NCBI GenBank assembly: GCA_026983685.1
Contig: JALSTO010000187.1
Span: 1 to 11,107 of the forward strand
DNA: 11,107 nucleotides
Reading direction: 5' to 3'
Source of the DNA: Aquificaceae bacterium
GTDB taxonomy: Bacteria; Aquificota; Aquificia; Aquificales; Aquificaceae
Shown: positions 1-6,619 of the stretch, piece by piece
Numbering within the stretch: the stretch's first letter is position 1
Layout: each line of letters opens with the position of its first letter
Made by a program: the position numbers and the translations under genes
The notes under the pieces: model-generated
The model's database searches: none
What the model saw: the letters and a program-made list of their open reading frames with translations, nothing else
What the model was told of the DNA's origin: nothing

Positions 1-699
1 CTCCCCGTAAGCGTTGGTATAGCTATATTCATAGCGGAACTTTCACCCAGAAGGCTCAAGCCTTTCTTCTCAACAGCGGTGGAGCTCCTCGGTGCCATAC
101 CGAGCATAATCTACGGGATGTGGGGGCTCTTCGTGATAGCTCCGCTTATGGCTGACTACGTGGAGCCATTCCTTCAAGAGACTCTGGGAAGGGTTCCCCT
201 TTTAGGAAAGCTCTTTGAGGGAGTGCCAACGGGCGTTGACTCCCTGACCGCGAGCCTTGTCCTTTCTATAATGATAATCCCCTTCATGAGCTCAATAGTT
301 AAAGATGCCTTTGAGATGACCCCTGAGCTTCTGAAGGAGGCAGGCTACGGACTCGGTGCTACAAAGTGGGAGGTCGTGAAGAACATAGTCATACCCTACA
401 CCCTGCCAGGGATAGTCGGGGGAATGGTCCTCTCGGTTGGAAGAGCCCTCGGAGAGACAATGGCTGTTGCCTTCCTCACCGGAAACGTCCATCAGATCCC
501 CAAAAGCCTCCTTGAGCCCCTCACAACGATAACGGTTGCCATAGCCAACGAGTTCACCGAGGCGGACTCAGACATCTACCTGTCTTCCCTATACTACCTT
601 GCCCTGATACTCTTCCTCCTTTCCTTCGGTCTTCTGATGCTGGCTAAGTTCTTTATACTTGAGAGGTTAGGGAAAAGATGGGGAGCGAAGAACATCTGA
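1..699 (+). CDS. pstC: Phosphate ABC transporter permease PstC, 5'-truncated by window edge
   Basis: One of the two membrane-spanning subunits of the high-affinity phosphate importer PstSCAB. The reading frame is open from base 1 and continuous with the ATG at 79, so the gene begins before the window; 232 codons are visible, and from the usual PstC length roughly 70-100 residues are missing. The translation from base 1 starts with a segment typical of the family (AELSPRR, then a Val-Glu-Leu-Leu-Gly-Ala-Ile-Pro-Ser stretch ending in IYGMWG). The ABC permease EAA loop, which contacts the ATPase, is at about 339-414 (EAGYGLGATKWEVV), followed by GRALGETMA. Several hydrophobic segments are present, the last near the C-terminus. 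The end overlaps pstA by 22 bases, implying translational coupling. PstC and PstA are told apart by gene order and by the SIIYGMWG segment. Confidence 0.95.
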   Translation, partial: LPVSVGIAIFIAELSPRRLKPFFSTAVELLGAIPSIIYGMWGLFVIAPLMADYVEPFLQETLGRVPLLGKLFEGVPTGVDSLTASLVLSIMIIPFMSSIVKDAFEMTPELLKEAGYGLGATKWEVVKNIVIPYTLPGIVGGMVLSVGRALGETMAVAFLTGNVHQIPKSLLEPLTTITVAIANEFTEADSDIYLSSLYYLALILFLLSFGLLMLAKFFILERLGKRWGAKNI

Positions 700-1538
700 A
701 GAGAGTGGTTCGCAGGCGCAGGCTCGTAAACTTTCTCATGCTGTCCATCGCCACCCTGACAGCCTTGTACGGAATAATCTGGCTCTTCTGGATACTTGCG
801 GACGTATTCATAAATGGCTTCAGGTTTATAAGTGTTGAGCTTTTCCTATCCGATCCTGCTCCCCCAGGTGTAGAAGGTGGAGGACTCAGGCACGCCTTCG
901 TGGGACATTTGATAATAACGAGCCTCGGCACCCTAATGGGTGTTCCCCTCGGCATAGGTGCTGGTATTTTCTTCGCTGAATACGGGAGATACTCAAAGTT
1001 CGTGGGTTATTTGAGGAGCATAACCGACGTTATAGTGAGCTTTCCCTCAATAATAATCGGCACCCTTGTGTACGCGATCATGGTAAAGCCCGTGGGTCAC
1101 TTCATGGGTATATCGGGCTCGGTAGCCCTTGCCCTTCTGATGGTTCCTGTCATAGCTATAACTACCGATGAGATGCTCAAGCTCGTTCCCAACTCCCTGA
1201 GGGAGGCAGCGTACGCTCTCGGAGCCTACCGCTGGCAGGTTATAAAGGATGTCTCTTTGAAGGCGGCCAAGAGGGGGATACTGACAGGCGTTATACTGGG
1301 AATAGCCCGGATATCGGGAGAGACAGCACCACTTCTTTTCACATCATTCAACAACAGCTTTCTAACCTTTGATCCCACCCAACCGATGGCTTCTCTGACC
1401 GTAACCCTCTTCCAGTATGCGATGGGTCCCTACGACTACTGGCATGGGCAGGCTTGGGCTGCTTCCCTGATCCTGACCTTCGGAACGCTGGTATTCTTCA
1501 TACTCTCAAAGGCTGTGGTTCACAGGGGGAGACTGTGA
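678..1538 (+). CDS. pstA: Phosphate ABC transporter permease PstA
   Basis: Partner permease of PstC in the phosphate importer; 286 residues, a normal length. A basic N-terminus (RVVRRRR, residues 9-15) precedes the first membrane helix at about 17-45. The binding-protein-dependent permease domain runs from about 75 to 280, with the EAA loop at 176-195 (EAAYALGAYRWQVIKD) and the family segment ARISGETAPLLFT at 210-222. The ATG at 678 is preceded by AGGGAAAAG, a fair ribosome binding site, and lies inside the end of pstC. The stop overlaps the next ATG by one base (TGATG at 1536-1540). Unlike in most pst operons, pstB does not follow, so the ATPase must be encoded upstream of the window or elsewhere. 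Confidence 0.95.
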   Translation: MGSEEHLKRVVRRRRLVNFLMLSIATLTALYGIIWLFWILADVFINGFRFISVELFLSDPAPPGVEGGGLRHAFVGHLIITSLGTLMGVPLGIGAGIFFAEYGRYSKFVGYLRSITDVIVSFPSIIIGTLVYAIMVKPVGHFMGISGSVALALLMVPVIAITTDEMLKLVPNSLREAAYALGAYRWQVIKDVSLKAAKRGILTGVILGIARISGETAPLLFTSFNNSFLTFDPTQPMASLTVTLFQYAMGPYDYWHGQAWAASLILTFGTLVFFILSKAVVHRGRL

Positions 1539-1978
1539 TGAAGGATGAGAGGGAGGCGCTCAAGGGAACGTGGTCAGTTCTGAACACAATATGGTTTGTA
1601 TCCTTTTTCTCCGTTGTGGTTTACGCCTTCCTCGGCTTGCTTTTGAAGGGATACGTTGGTTTTTCTTTTGGAGAGGATACCCTCAACCGCCTGAGAACCT
1701 TCTTCTATCTTCTTACCCTCCTGACGATAACCTTTGCGGTTTACAGAAGGAACAGGGTTGTAGGGAGGGCGAGAAATGCAAAGAGAAGGGAGGATAGACT
1801 CCTGCTCTATAGAAGGGCTGTGATAGAATCGGCGGGAATTATGGACGTTGTTGGTGTTTACGGCTTCCTTCTTCTTCTCTTCGGAGATAGGTTCTACGGC
1901 TTCCCCCTCATGATAACTGCGGGACTTGGAATGCTCTACCTCAGACCGAAGAGGTCGGAACTCCAAGAGCTCCTCTGA
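1538..1978 (+). CDS. Small integral membrane protein of unknown function, coupled to pstA
   Basis: I do not recognise the family. The product is 146 residues from the ATG at 1538, which shares its A with the pstA stop codon; an in-frame ATG at 1454 lies inside pstA and is less likely. Four hydrophobic segments are visible at about 14-37, 53-69, 94-115 and 117-135. A strongly basic cytoplasmic-type loop lies between the second and third (residues 70-93, many Arg and Lys). The third segment starts with an acidic residue (IES at 96-98), and the fourth ends in LYLRPKRSE. There is no signal peptide cleavage site or cofactor motif I can name. Its place directly behind pstA, where pstB is usual, makes a phosphate-linked role possible, but that is inference from position only. 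uvrC follows after 17 bases. Confidence 0.85.
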   Translation: MKDEREALKGTWSVLNTIWFVSFFSVVVYAFLGLLLKGYVGFSFGEDTLNRLRTFFYLLTLLTITFAVYRRNRVVGRARNAKRREDRLLLYRRAVIESAGIMDVVGVYGFLLLLFGDRFYGFPLMITAGLGMLYLRPKRSELQELL

Positions 1979-1995
1979 GGGTTAAGATTAATTCT

Positions 1996-3684
1996 ATGGA
2001 CTGGGCTTCTCTGATAGATAGAGCTCCCCAGAGGTGCGGTGTTTATATATTCAAGGGAAAGAGAAAGCCCCTCTATATAGGAAAGGCTAAGAATCTCAGG
2101 AAGAGGCTCTGGCAACACTTCAAGCTTTCGGAGAGCGATCCAAAGGAGTTTGCCATATTCAGGGACTCGGTGGACCTTGAATGGATAGTTACGAGGAACG
2201 AGTTTGAAGCCCTCGTCCTTGAGATAGACCTCATCCAGTCTCACAAGCCGAGGTACAACATACTCCACAAGTACGGTGGGGGTTATCCTATGCTCCTCAT
2301 AACCGACGACCCCTATCCGACCGTTAAGGTTGTCCGAGGAACGGACCACAGAGGAACCCTCTTCGGACCCTTCCTTCAGGCGGGAAAAGCTTACAAGGTC
2401 AAGAAGCTCATCCACAACCTCTTCAAACTAAGAACCTGTGATCCCCTCCCGAAGAGGGACCAGCCCTGCATGGACTACCACCTCGGTCTGTGCAGTGCAC
2501 CCTGCACCGGCTACGTGAGCAGGGAAGAGTACAACCTTAGCGTTGAGGGGGCTAAGGCACTCCTGTCCGGAGAGGTCTCGGAGGTTCTCCCAAAGCTCTA
2601 CATGAAGATTGAGGAGCTTACAAAGGACCTCCTATTTGAAAAGTGTGCTCAGGTGAGGGATCAGATAAGGTCCCTTGAGAACATAGCGAAGGGTCAGAGT
2701 GTATCCGGACTCCCCTACAGGTCCGCTGACTTCTTCTACAGGCTCGGAAGGAGGCTGGGGCTCTTTCTCATAAGAGGGGGAAAGCTGGTTGGGAAGGAGA
2801 TATACGACCTTGACAGGGAGGAAGAGCTTGAGGAGTTCTTGCTGTGCTACTACTACTCCAACGTGGTTCCCGAAGTTGTTCTGACAAACTTTTCCCTCCC
2901 TATCACCTTAAGAAGGTGGATAGAGAAAAGGTCAAAGGCAAAGATATCATTCCTGAAGGAGATCCCAAAAGAGCTCCTTAAGCTTGCAGAGGAGAACGTA
3001 AGGGAGAACCTGAGCCTTGAGCTTCTGTCCGAGGAGTTTGAGAAAAAGCTCCACATGGCTCTGCCCAGCGTAGTGGAGGGTTTTGATATCTCCCACTTCT
3101 ACGGTGAGGATGTAGTAGGGAGCTGTGTCGTCTGGGAGAAGGGGCGGATGAACAGAAAGCGTTACAGAAGGTACAGGGTAAAAACCCTGAGCGGTGTTGA
3201 TGATTACGGAGCCCTGAGGGAGGTCCTCACGAGGAGAGCGAAGAGGCTTAAGGAGAAGAAGGAACCTATGCCCGACCTGTGGTTGATAGACGGAGGTAAG
3301 GGACAGCTAAACGTGGGCATCTCTGTCAGAAACAGCTTCCGCCTGCCGATCAGAGTTTTTTCCCTTGCCAAGGAGGAGGAGATCCTGATGACGGACGATG
3401 GGAGAGAGATAAGACTCAGGGACGAACCTCTACTATACAGGGTCTTCGGTCTTATAAGAGACGAAGCTCACAGGTTTGCTCTCTCTTACAACAGGAATCT
3501 CAGAACCAAAAGAGCCCTTGAGGATGTTCTCTCAAAGGTGAAGGGCGTGGGTGAGGTCAGGCGAAAGATAATATACAGAAACTTTGAAAACCTGTACGAG
3601 TTCATAAGGGCGGATGAGGAAAGATTGAGGAAGCTCGGCATTCCCACAAGCCTGCAACAGGAGGTGAGGAAGTACCTTGAATGA
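1996..3684 (+). CDS. uvrC: Excinuclease ABC subunit C (UvrC)
   Basis: Dual-incision nuclease of nucleotide excision repair, acting with UvrA and UvrB in the cytoplasm. It has 562 residues, a little shorter than the usual 590-620. The N-terminal GIY-YIG nuclease (about 11-90) shows GVYIF at 15-19, LYIGKAKNLRKRL at 26-38 and the metal-site Glu in NEFEALVLE (68-76). Four cysteines at 148, 158, 166 and 170 match the iron-sulphur ligands reported for UvrC. A UVR motif that binds UvrB is at about 200-232. The C-terminal RNase H-like nuclease has FDISH (Asp364), IDGGKGQLN (Asp432) and RDEAHRFA (His492). Helix-hairpin-helix DNA-binding motifs follow at about 508-560 (KVKGVGE). No key residue appears missing. 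The ATG at 1996 fits the family start; GAGGG at 1977-1981 is rather distant for a ribosome binding site. Confidence 0.97.
   Translation: MDWASLIDRAPQRCGVYIFKGKRKPLYIGKAKNLRKRLWQHFKLSESDPKEFAIFRDSVDLEWIVTRNEFEALVLEIDLIQSHKPRYNILHKYGGGYPMLLITDDPYPTVKVVRGTDHRGTLFGPFLQAGKAYKVKKLIHNLFKLRTCDPLPKRDQPCMDYHLGLCSAPCTGYVSREEYNLSVEGAKALLSGEVSEVLPKLYMKIEELTKDLLFEKCAQVRDQIRSLENIAKGQSVSGLPYRSADFFYRLGRRLGLFLIRGGKLVGKEIYDLDREEELEEFLLCYYYSNVVPEVVLTNFSLPITLRRWIEKRSKAKISFLKEIPKELLKLAEENVRENLSLELLSEEFEKKLHMALPSVVEGFDISHFYGEDVVGSCVVWEKGRMNRKRYRRYRVKTLSGVDDYGALREVLTRRAKRLKEKKEPMPDLWLIDGGKGQLNVGISVRNSFRLPIRVFSLAKEEEILMTDDGREIRLRDEPLLYRVFGLIRDEAHRFALSYNRNLRTKRALEDVLSKVKGVGEVRRKIIYRNFENLYEFIRADEERLRKLGIPTSLQQEVRKYLE
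3660..3670 (+). promoter_or_regulatory. Ribosome binding site that decides a TTG start
   Basis: GGAGGTGAGGA lies inside the 3' end of uvrC and is an almost perfect complement to the 3' end of 16S rRNA. It stands 9 bases (measured from GGAGGTGA) before the TTG at 3677 and explains why that codon is preferred over the in-frame GTG at 3698. Confidence 0.7.
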
Positions 3685-4147
3685 CATCCTGAAAGGGGTG
3701 AACTTCCCCAGTTATCTCTTCGCCTCCCTTGTCGCAGGATACGTCATGCTCGGAGCGGACCTCATGCTGGAGGGCTTCCTCGGACTATTCGGCACCTACA
3801 GGGATTATATAGAGATGATAAGGCTATGGGGTATATTCAGGGGTTATGAGGATGTTGCGATGGTGGTCGGACATACCCTCAACTCGGTGGTAATAGCTCT
3901 ACCCTTCGTCCACCCGAGGGTTTACAGGCTCCTTCCCACCAGAAGCGGTTTACTGAAGGGCATCGCCTTCGGTGTTTTCTGGCACATCCTTGTCCTTATA
4001 GTCCTTTTAATTACCGCCTCCTGCGGTGCTAAGTTTATGAAAGAGTTCCTGAGCATGTCCCTTCCAGACCACGCCTCCCTCTTCCTACTTCACCTGATGT
4101 GGGCTTCCACCCTTGGACTGCTCTACACTCCACCTAAAGAGGGATAA
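3677..4147 (+). CDS. Small integral membrane protein of unknown function, TTG start
   Basis: I do not recognise the family. The product is 156 residues from a TTG that overlaps the uvrC stop by 8 bases. An alternative GTG at 3698 would remove 7 residues. Hydrophobic segments lie at about 11-39, 60-78, 94-114 and 130-150, consistent with four membrane passes. Histidines fall in or near the membrane segments (66, 79, 103, 132, 139), and charged residues sit at helix ends (Asp28, Glu32, Asp131), but no known cofactor-binding spacing is clear. The pattern recalls generic bacterial four-helix membrane proteins with domain-of-unknown-function labels. The 3' end overlaps rimM on the other strand by 14 bases. 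Position behind uvrC gives no functional hint. Confidence 0.8.
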   Translation: MNDILKGVNFPSYLFASLVAGYVMLGADLMLEGFLGLFGTYRDYIEMIRLWGIFRGYEDVAMVVGHTLNSVVIALPFVHPRVYRLLPTRSGLLKGIAFGVFWHILVLIVLLITASCGAKFMKEFLSMSLPDHASLFLLHLMWASTLGLLYTPPKEG

Positions 4148-4628
4148 GCTCCTCCCTAACCTCAATCCTCTTCTCTTTCTTGTTCACCCTCAGTACTATA
4201 TCGCCCACGAAGGGTATCATGAGCCTTCCTCCCTCAAGGACGAGCATGTCATAGACACCGAAGTCCTCAACCCTCTCCACCCTCCCGAGCCTTTTTCCCC
4301 TGTCAGTGAACACTTCCATTCCCACGAGCTCGTAAGCGTAGAACTCATCCTCTCCCCTTTTGGGGAGCTCCTTCTCAGGTAGAAAGAGTGTTGCCCCCTT
4401 AAACTGCTCCACTGAGTCAAGGGAGTCATAACCCTTGAGCTTCAAGATGAAGAACTTTTCTGAGCTTCTGATCTTTTCCACCCTGAAGGGCATGTACTCC
4501 CCACCCCTCCTCTTGAAGAATACCCTCCTGAGCTTGCTCAGCACCTCCTGTGGGGCATAGGGAAGGACCTTCAGCTCGCCCCTGATACCGAAGGTATCCG
4601 CTACCTTTCCTATAGCCACGTACTCCAT
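4134..4628 (-). CDS. rimM: 16S rRNA processing / ribosome maturation factor RimM
   Basis: Assembly factor that binds ribosomal protein S19 and helps mature the head of the 30S subunit. It has 164 residues, the usual length. The N-terminal RimM domain opens with IGKVADTFGIRGELKV (6-21). The linker and PRC-barrel domain start at about 95 (DEFYAYELVGMEV, 94-106), with RLGRVERVEDFGVYDMLV (113-130) and MIPFVGDIVL (137-146) typical of the family. In many bacteria rimM sits between rpsP and trmD-rplS; here it stands alone, while rplS is about 5 kb away in another operon. It starts at the ATG at 4628-4626, only 21 bases from the divergent glycosylase gene, with only a weak AAGG as ribosome binding site. 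Confidence 0.95.
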   Translation of the reverse strand: MEYVAIGKVADTFGIRGELKVLPYAPQEVLSKLRRVFFKRRGGEYMPFRVEKIRSSEKFFILKLKGYDSLDSVEQFKGATLFLPEKELPKRGEDEFYAYELVGMEVFTDRGKRLGRVERVEDFGVYDMLVLEGGRLMIPFVGDIVLRVNKKEKRIEVREELIPL

Positions 4629-4649
4629 CGCCTTTATAATTATCCATCC
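4629..4649. promoter_or_regulatory. 21-base divergent gap with a palindromic -10-like core
   Basis: The gap between rimM and the glycosylase gene contains TATAAT on the + strand (4635-4640) and GATAAT on the - strand (complement of 4639-4644), sharing the palindrome ATAATTAT at 4636-4643. Transcription started about 7 bases beyond either hexamer would begin within a few bases of each ATG, giving nearly leaderless transcripts. I see no convincing -35 hexamer on either side. The assignment as a two-way promoter is inference. Confidence 0.4.
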
Positions 4650-5339
4650 ATGGAAAGTCTCATGAGCCTCAACTCCGAGATAGTGGAGTGTATGAGGTGC
4701 GAACGCCTCTCAGCTTACATAAGGGAGGTTGCCCGGAAGAAGGTCAGGAGGTTTTCCGGTGAGAAATACTGGGGAAGGCCTCTTCCCGGGTTTGGAGACC
4801 CTTCTGCGAGACTGCTGATAGTTGGGCTCGCACCGGCAGCCCACGGCGGAAATAGAACGGGGAGGATGTTTACCGGAGACTCCTCGGGCAACTGGCTCGC
4901 AAGAGCCCTTTACGAAACAGGCTTTGCCAACAAGCCCAGTTCACTCCATAGAGAAGACGGGTTTGAGCTCAAAGGTGCTTATATAACAGCGGTTGTCAGG
5001 TGCGCCCCACCTCAGAACAAGCCAACGAGGAAGGAGATTGAGAACTGCAACGAATATCTCGTGAGGGAGTTTAAGCTCTTAAAGAGTGTTCGGGTTGTTC
5101 TCTGCCTCGGAAGTATAGCCCTGAAGGGAACCCTTAAGGCTCTGAAGAAGATATACCCTGAGTCTAATCTGAAGGGTATAAAGTTCGGACATGGTTTAGT
5201 ATATAAGCCCGAAGGGCTTCCTTACACATTGATAACTTCTTATCATCCCAGTAAACAGAACACCCAGACGGGGAGGCTCAGGTGGGAGGAGTGGGTGGAG
5301 GTCTTCAGGGAGATTAGATCTGAGCTGGAGGGCAGTTGA
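4650..5339 (+). CDS. Uracil-DNA glycosylase, family 5 (UDGb type) with iron-sulphur cluster
   Basis: Removes uracil (and, in this family, often other deaminated bases) from DNA, starting base excision repair; cytosine deamination is fast at high temperature. It has 229 residues. The family 5 active-site motif is plain at 59-77: GLAPAAHGG followed by NRTGRMFTGD, without the polar residue used by families 1 and 4. The second motif is SYHPSKQNTQTGRL (197-210) with His199. Four cysteines at 14, 17, 118 and 133 match the [4Fe-4S] ligands of family 4/5 enzymes, in CMRC and CAPPQNKPTRKEIENC. The start may be the ATG at 4650 or the in-frame ATG at 4662, which has GGAAAG before it; both keep the Cys pair. 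The stop overlaps the next gene's ATG by one base. Confidence 0.93.
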   Translation: MESLMSLNSEIVECMRCERLSAYIREVARKKVRRFSGEKYWGRPLPGFGDPSARLLIVGLAPAAHGGNRTGRMFTGDSSGNWLARALYETGFANKPSSLHREDGFELKGAYITAVVRCAPPQNKPTRKEIENCNEYLVREFKLLKSVRVVLCLGSIALKGTLKALKKIYPESNLKGIKFGHGLVYKPEGLPYTLITSYHPSKQNTQTGRLRWEEWVEVFREIRSELEGS

Positions 5340-6619
5340 TGAAGACGGCTGTTATCCTCTGTGCAGGGCTGGCGAGGAGGATGGGAAGCTCATCAACGCC
5401 GAAGCCACTTTTGAAAATTGGGGGGAGGGAGTTACTCTCACGCACTGTTGAGCTCCTTAGAGGGGAAGGTATTGAAGAGTTTGTGTTTGTGGTAAATCCT
5501 AAAAACAGAGCTCCCATAGAAGGGTTTCTGAGTGGATTGTCCATAAATTACAGAGTTATCGTGAACGAGCATCCTGAGAAGGAGAATGGCTACTCCCTAT
5601 TCCTTTGCAAGGACGTCGTCAATGATGAGAAGTTCATCCTGACAATGGGAGACCACCTCTACTCAGAGGAGTTTGTAAAGGAGGCAGTGGGTGGTGACGG
5701 TCTCATAGTTGATGAGCTTGCCCTTTACACGGACAAGGAGGAGGCAACCAAGGTTCTCTGCAGGAATGGAAGGGTGGTGGATATAGGAAAGAAGCTTAAA
5801 AACTTTAATGGATACGATACAGGCTTTTTTGTCCTTGACAGGGAGATCTTTTCTGTTGCGCAGAGGCTTAAGGGAAGGAAGGATAAGCTCACCATGAGCG
5901 ATATTGTTAAGGAGGCAGGTGTCGGTTGTACCTACGTCTCTGGTAAGTTCTGGACTGATATAGACACTCCAGAGGACGTAGAACGTGCGAGGAAAGAGCT
6001 CATTAGAAACTCCGTGAAGGGTTTAGGTGATGGCTTCATTTCAAGACACCTGAATAGGAAGTTTTCCCTCTGGCTCTCGGAAAAGCTTGTAGAAAAAGTT
6101 TCACCTAATCAGGTCACGTGGGCTGTCTTCTTTCTGGGTTTAGTGTCGGCTCTATTCACCCTTTTAAACCCTGCTATCGGGGGGCTCTTGTATCAGCTCA
6201 GCTCTATGGCAGACGGTATTGATGGAGAGATAGCGCGAGCAAGTCTGAAAACGACAAAGTTTGGAGGGTGGCTTGATTCAGTCTTAGACAGGTACGTAGA
6301 CTTCTTATTCTTATCAGCCCTTACGCTTTGGCTTAAACCAGAGATATCCTTCCTCCCATGGGTTCTCTCAGCCCTCTTCGGTTCGCTGATGGTGAGCTAC
6401 ACAACTGAGCGCTTCAAGGGTGCCTACTGTGAGGATGCCTACGGGTCCATTCCATCACTAAGATATCTGCCTGGGAAAAGGGACGAAAGGGTGTTTCTGA
6501 TAATGCTATTCTGTCTATTCGGCTGGATAAAACCCCTCTTCATTCTAATATCTCTAATTACAAACCTCCGGGTTCTTGCAACAACCTACCTCATTTGGAG
6601 GGAGAGGCGGGGAACTTAG
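5339..6619 (+). CDS. Bifunctional CTP:inositol-1-phosphate cytidylyltransferase / di-myo-inositol-1,3'-phosphate-1'-phosphate synthase (IPCT-DIPPS)
   Basis: Makes the phosphorylated precursor of di-myo-inositol phosphate, a solute of hyperthermophiles. The N-terminal half activates inositol-1-phosphate to CDP-inositol, and the membrane half joins it to a second inositol-1-phosphate. The cytosolic nucleotidyltransferase (about 1-222) shows ILCAGLARRMG (6-16), PKPL (21-24), NEHPEKENGYSL (76-87), MGDH (103-106), YDTGFF (159-164) and WTDIDTPED (205-213). The C-terminal half (about 225-426) has several membrane helices and the full CDP-alcohol phosphotransferase signature: Asp292, Asp295-Gly296, Ala299-Arg300, Gly309, Asp313 and Asp317. 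This fusion resembles the characterised Archaeoglobus fulgidus enzyme. The ATG at 5339 has GGAGGG at 5327-5332 and overlaps the preceding stop by one base; an adjacent TTG at 5336 is less likely. The 3' end overlaps the facing gene by 29 bases. A phospholipid synthase is the alternative, but the fusion argues against it. Confidence 0.88.
   Translation: MKTAVILCAGLARRMGSSSTPKPLLKIGGRELLSRTVELLRGEGIEEFVFVVNPKNRAPIEGFLSGLSINYRVIVNEHPEKENGYSLFLCKDVVNDEKFILTMGDHLYSEEFVKEAVGGDGLIVDELALYTDKEEATKVLCRNGRVVDIGKKLKNFNGYDTGFFVLDREIFSVAQRLKGRKDKLTMSDIVKEAGVGCTYVSGKFWTDIDTPEDVERARKELIRNSVKGLGDGFISRHLNRKFSLWLSEKLVEKVSPNQVTWAVFFLGLVSALFTLLNPAIGGLLYQLSSMADGIDGEIARASLKTTKFGGWLDSVLDRYVDFLFLSALTLWLKPEISFLPWVLSALFGSLMVSYTTERFKGAYCEDAYGSIPSLRYLPGKRDERVFLIMLFCLFGWIKPLFILISLITNLRVLATTYLIWRERRGT

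Noticed and set aside
1454..1537. Longer start for the 146-residue membrane protein
   Set aside because: The extra 28 residues lie out of frame within pstA, while the ATG at 1538 makes the common stop/start overlap TGATG.
1936..2415. 159-codon open frame on the - strand inside uvrC
   Set aside because: Antisense to the conserved GIY-YIG domain of uvrC, with no recognisable domain or start signal.
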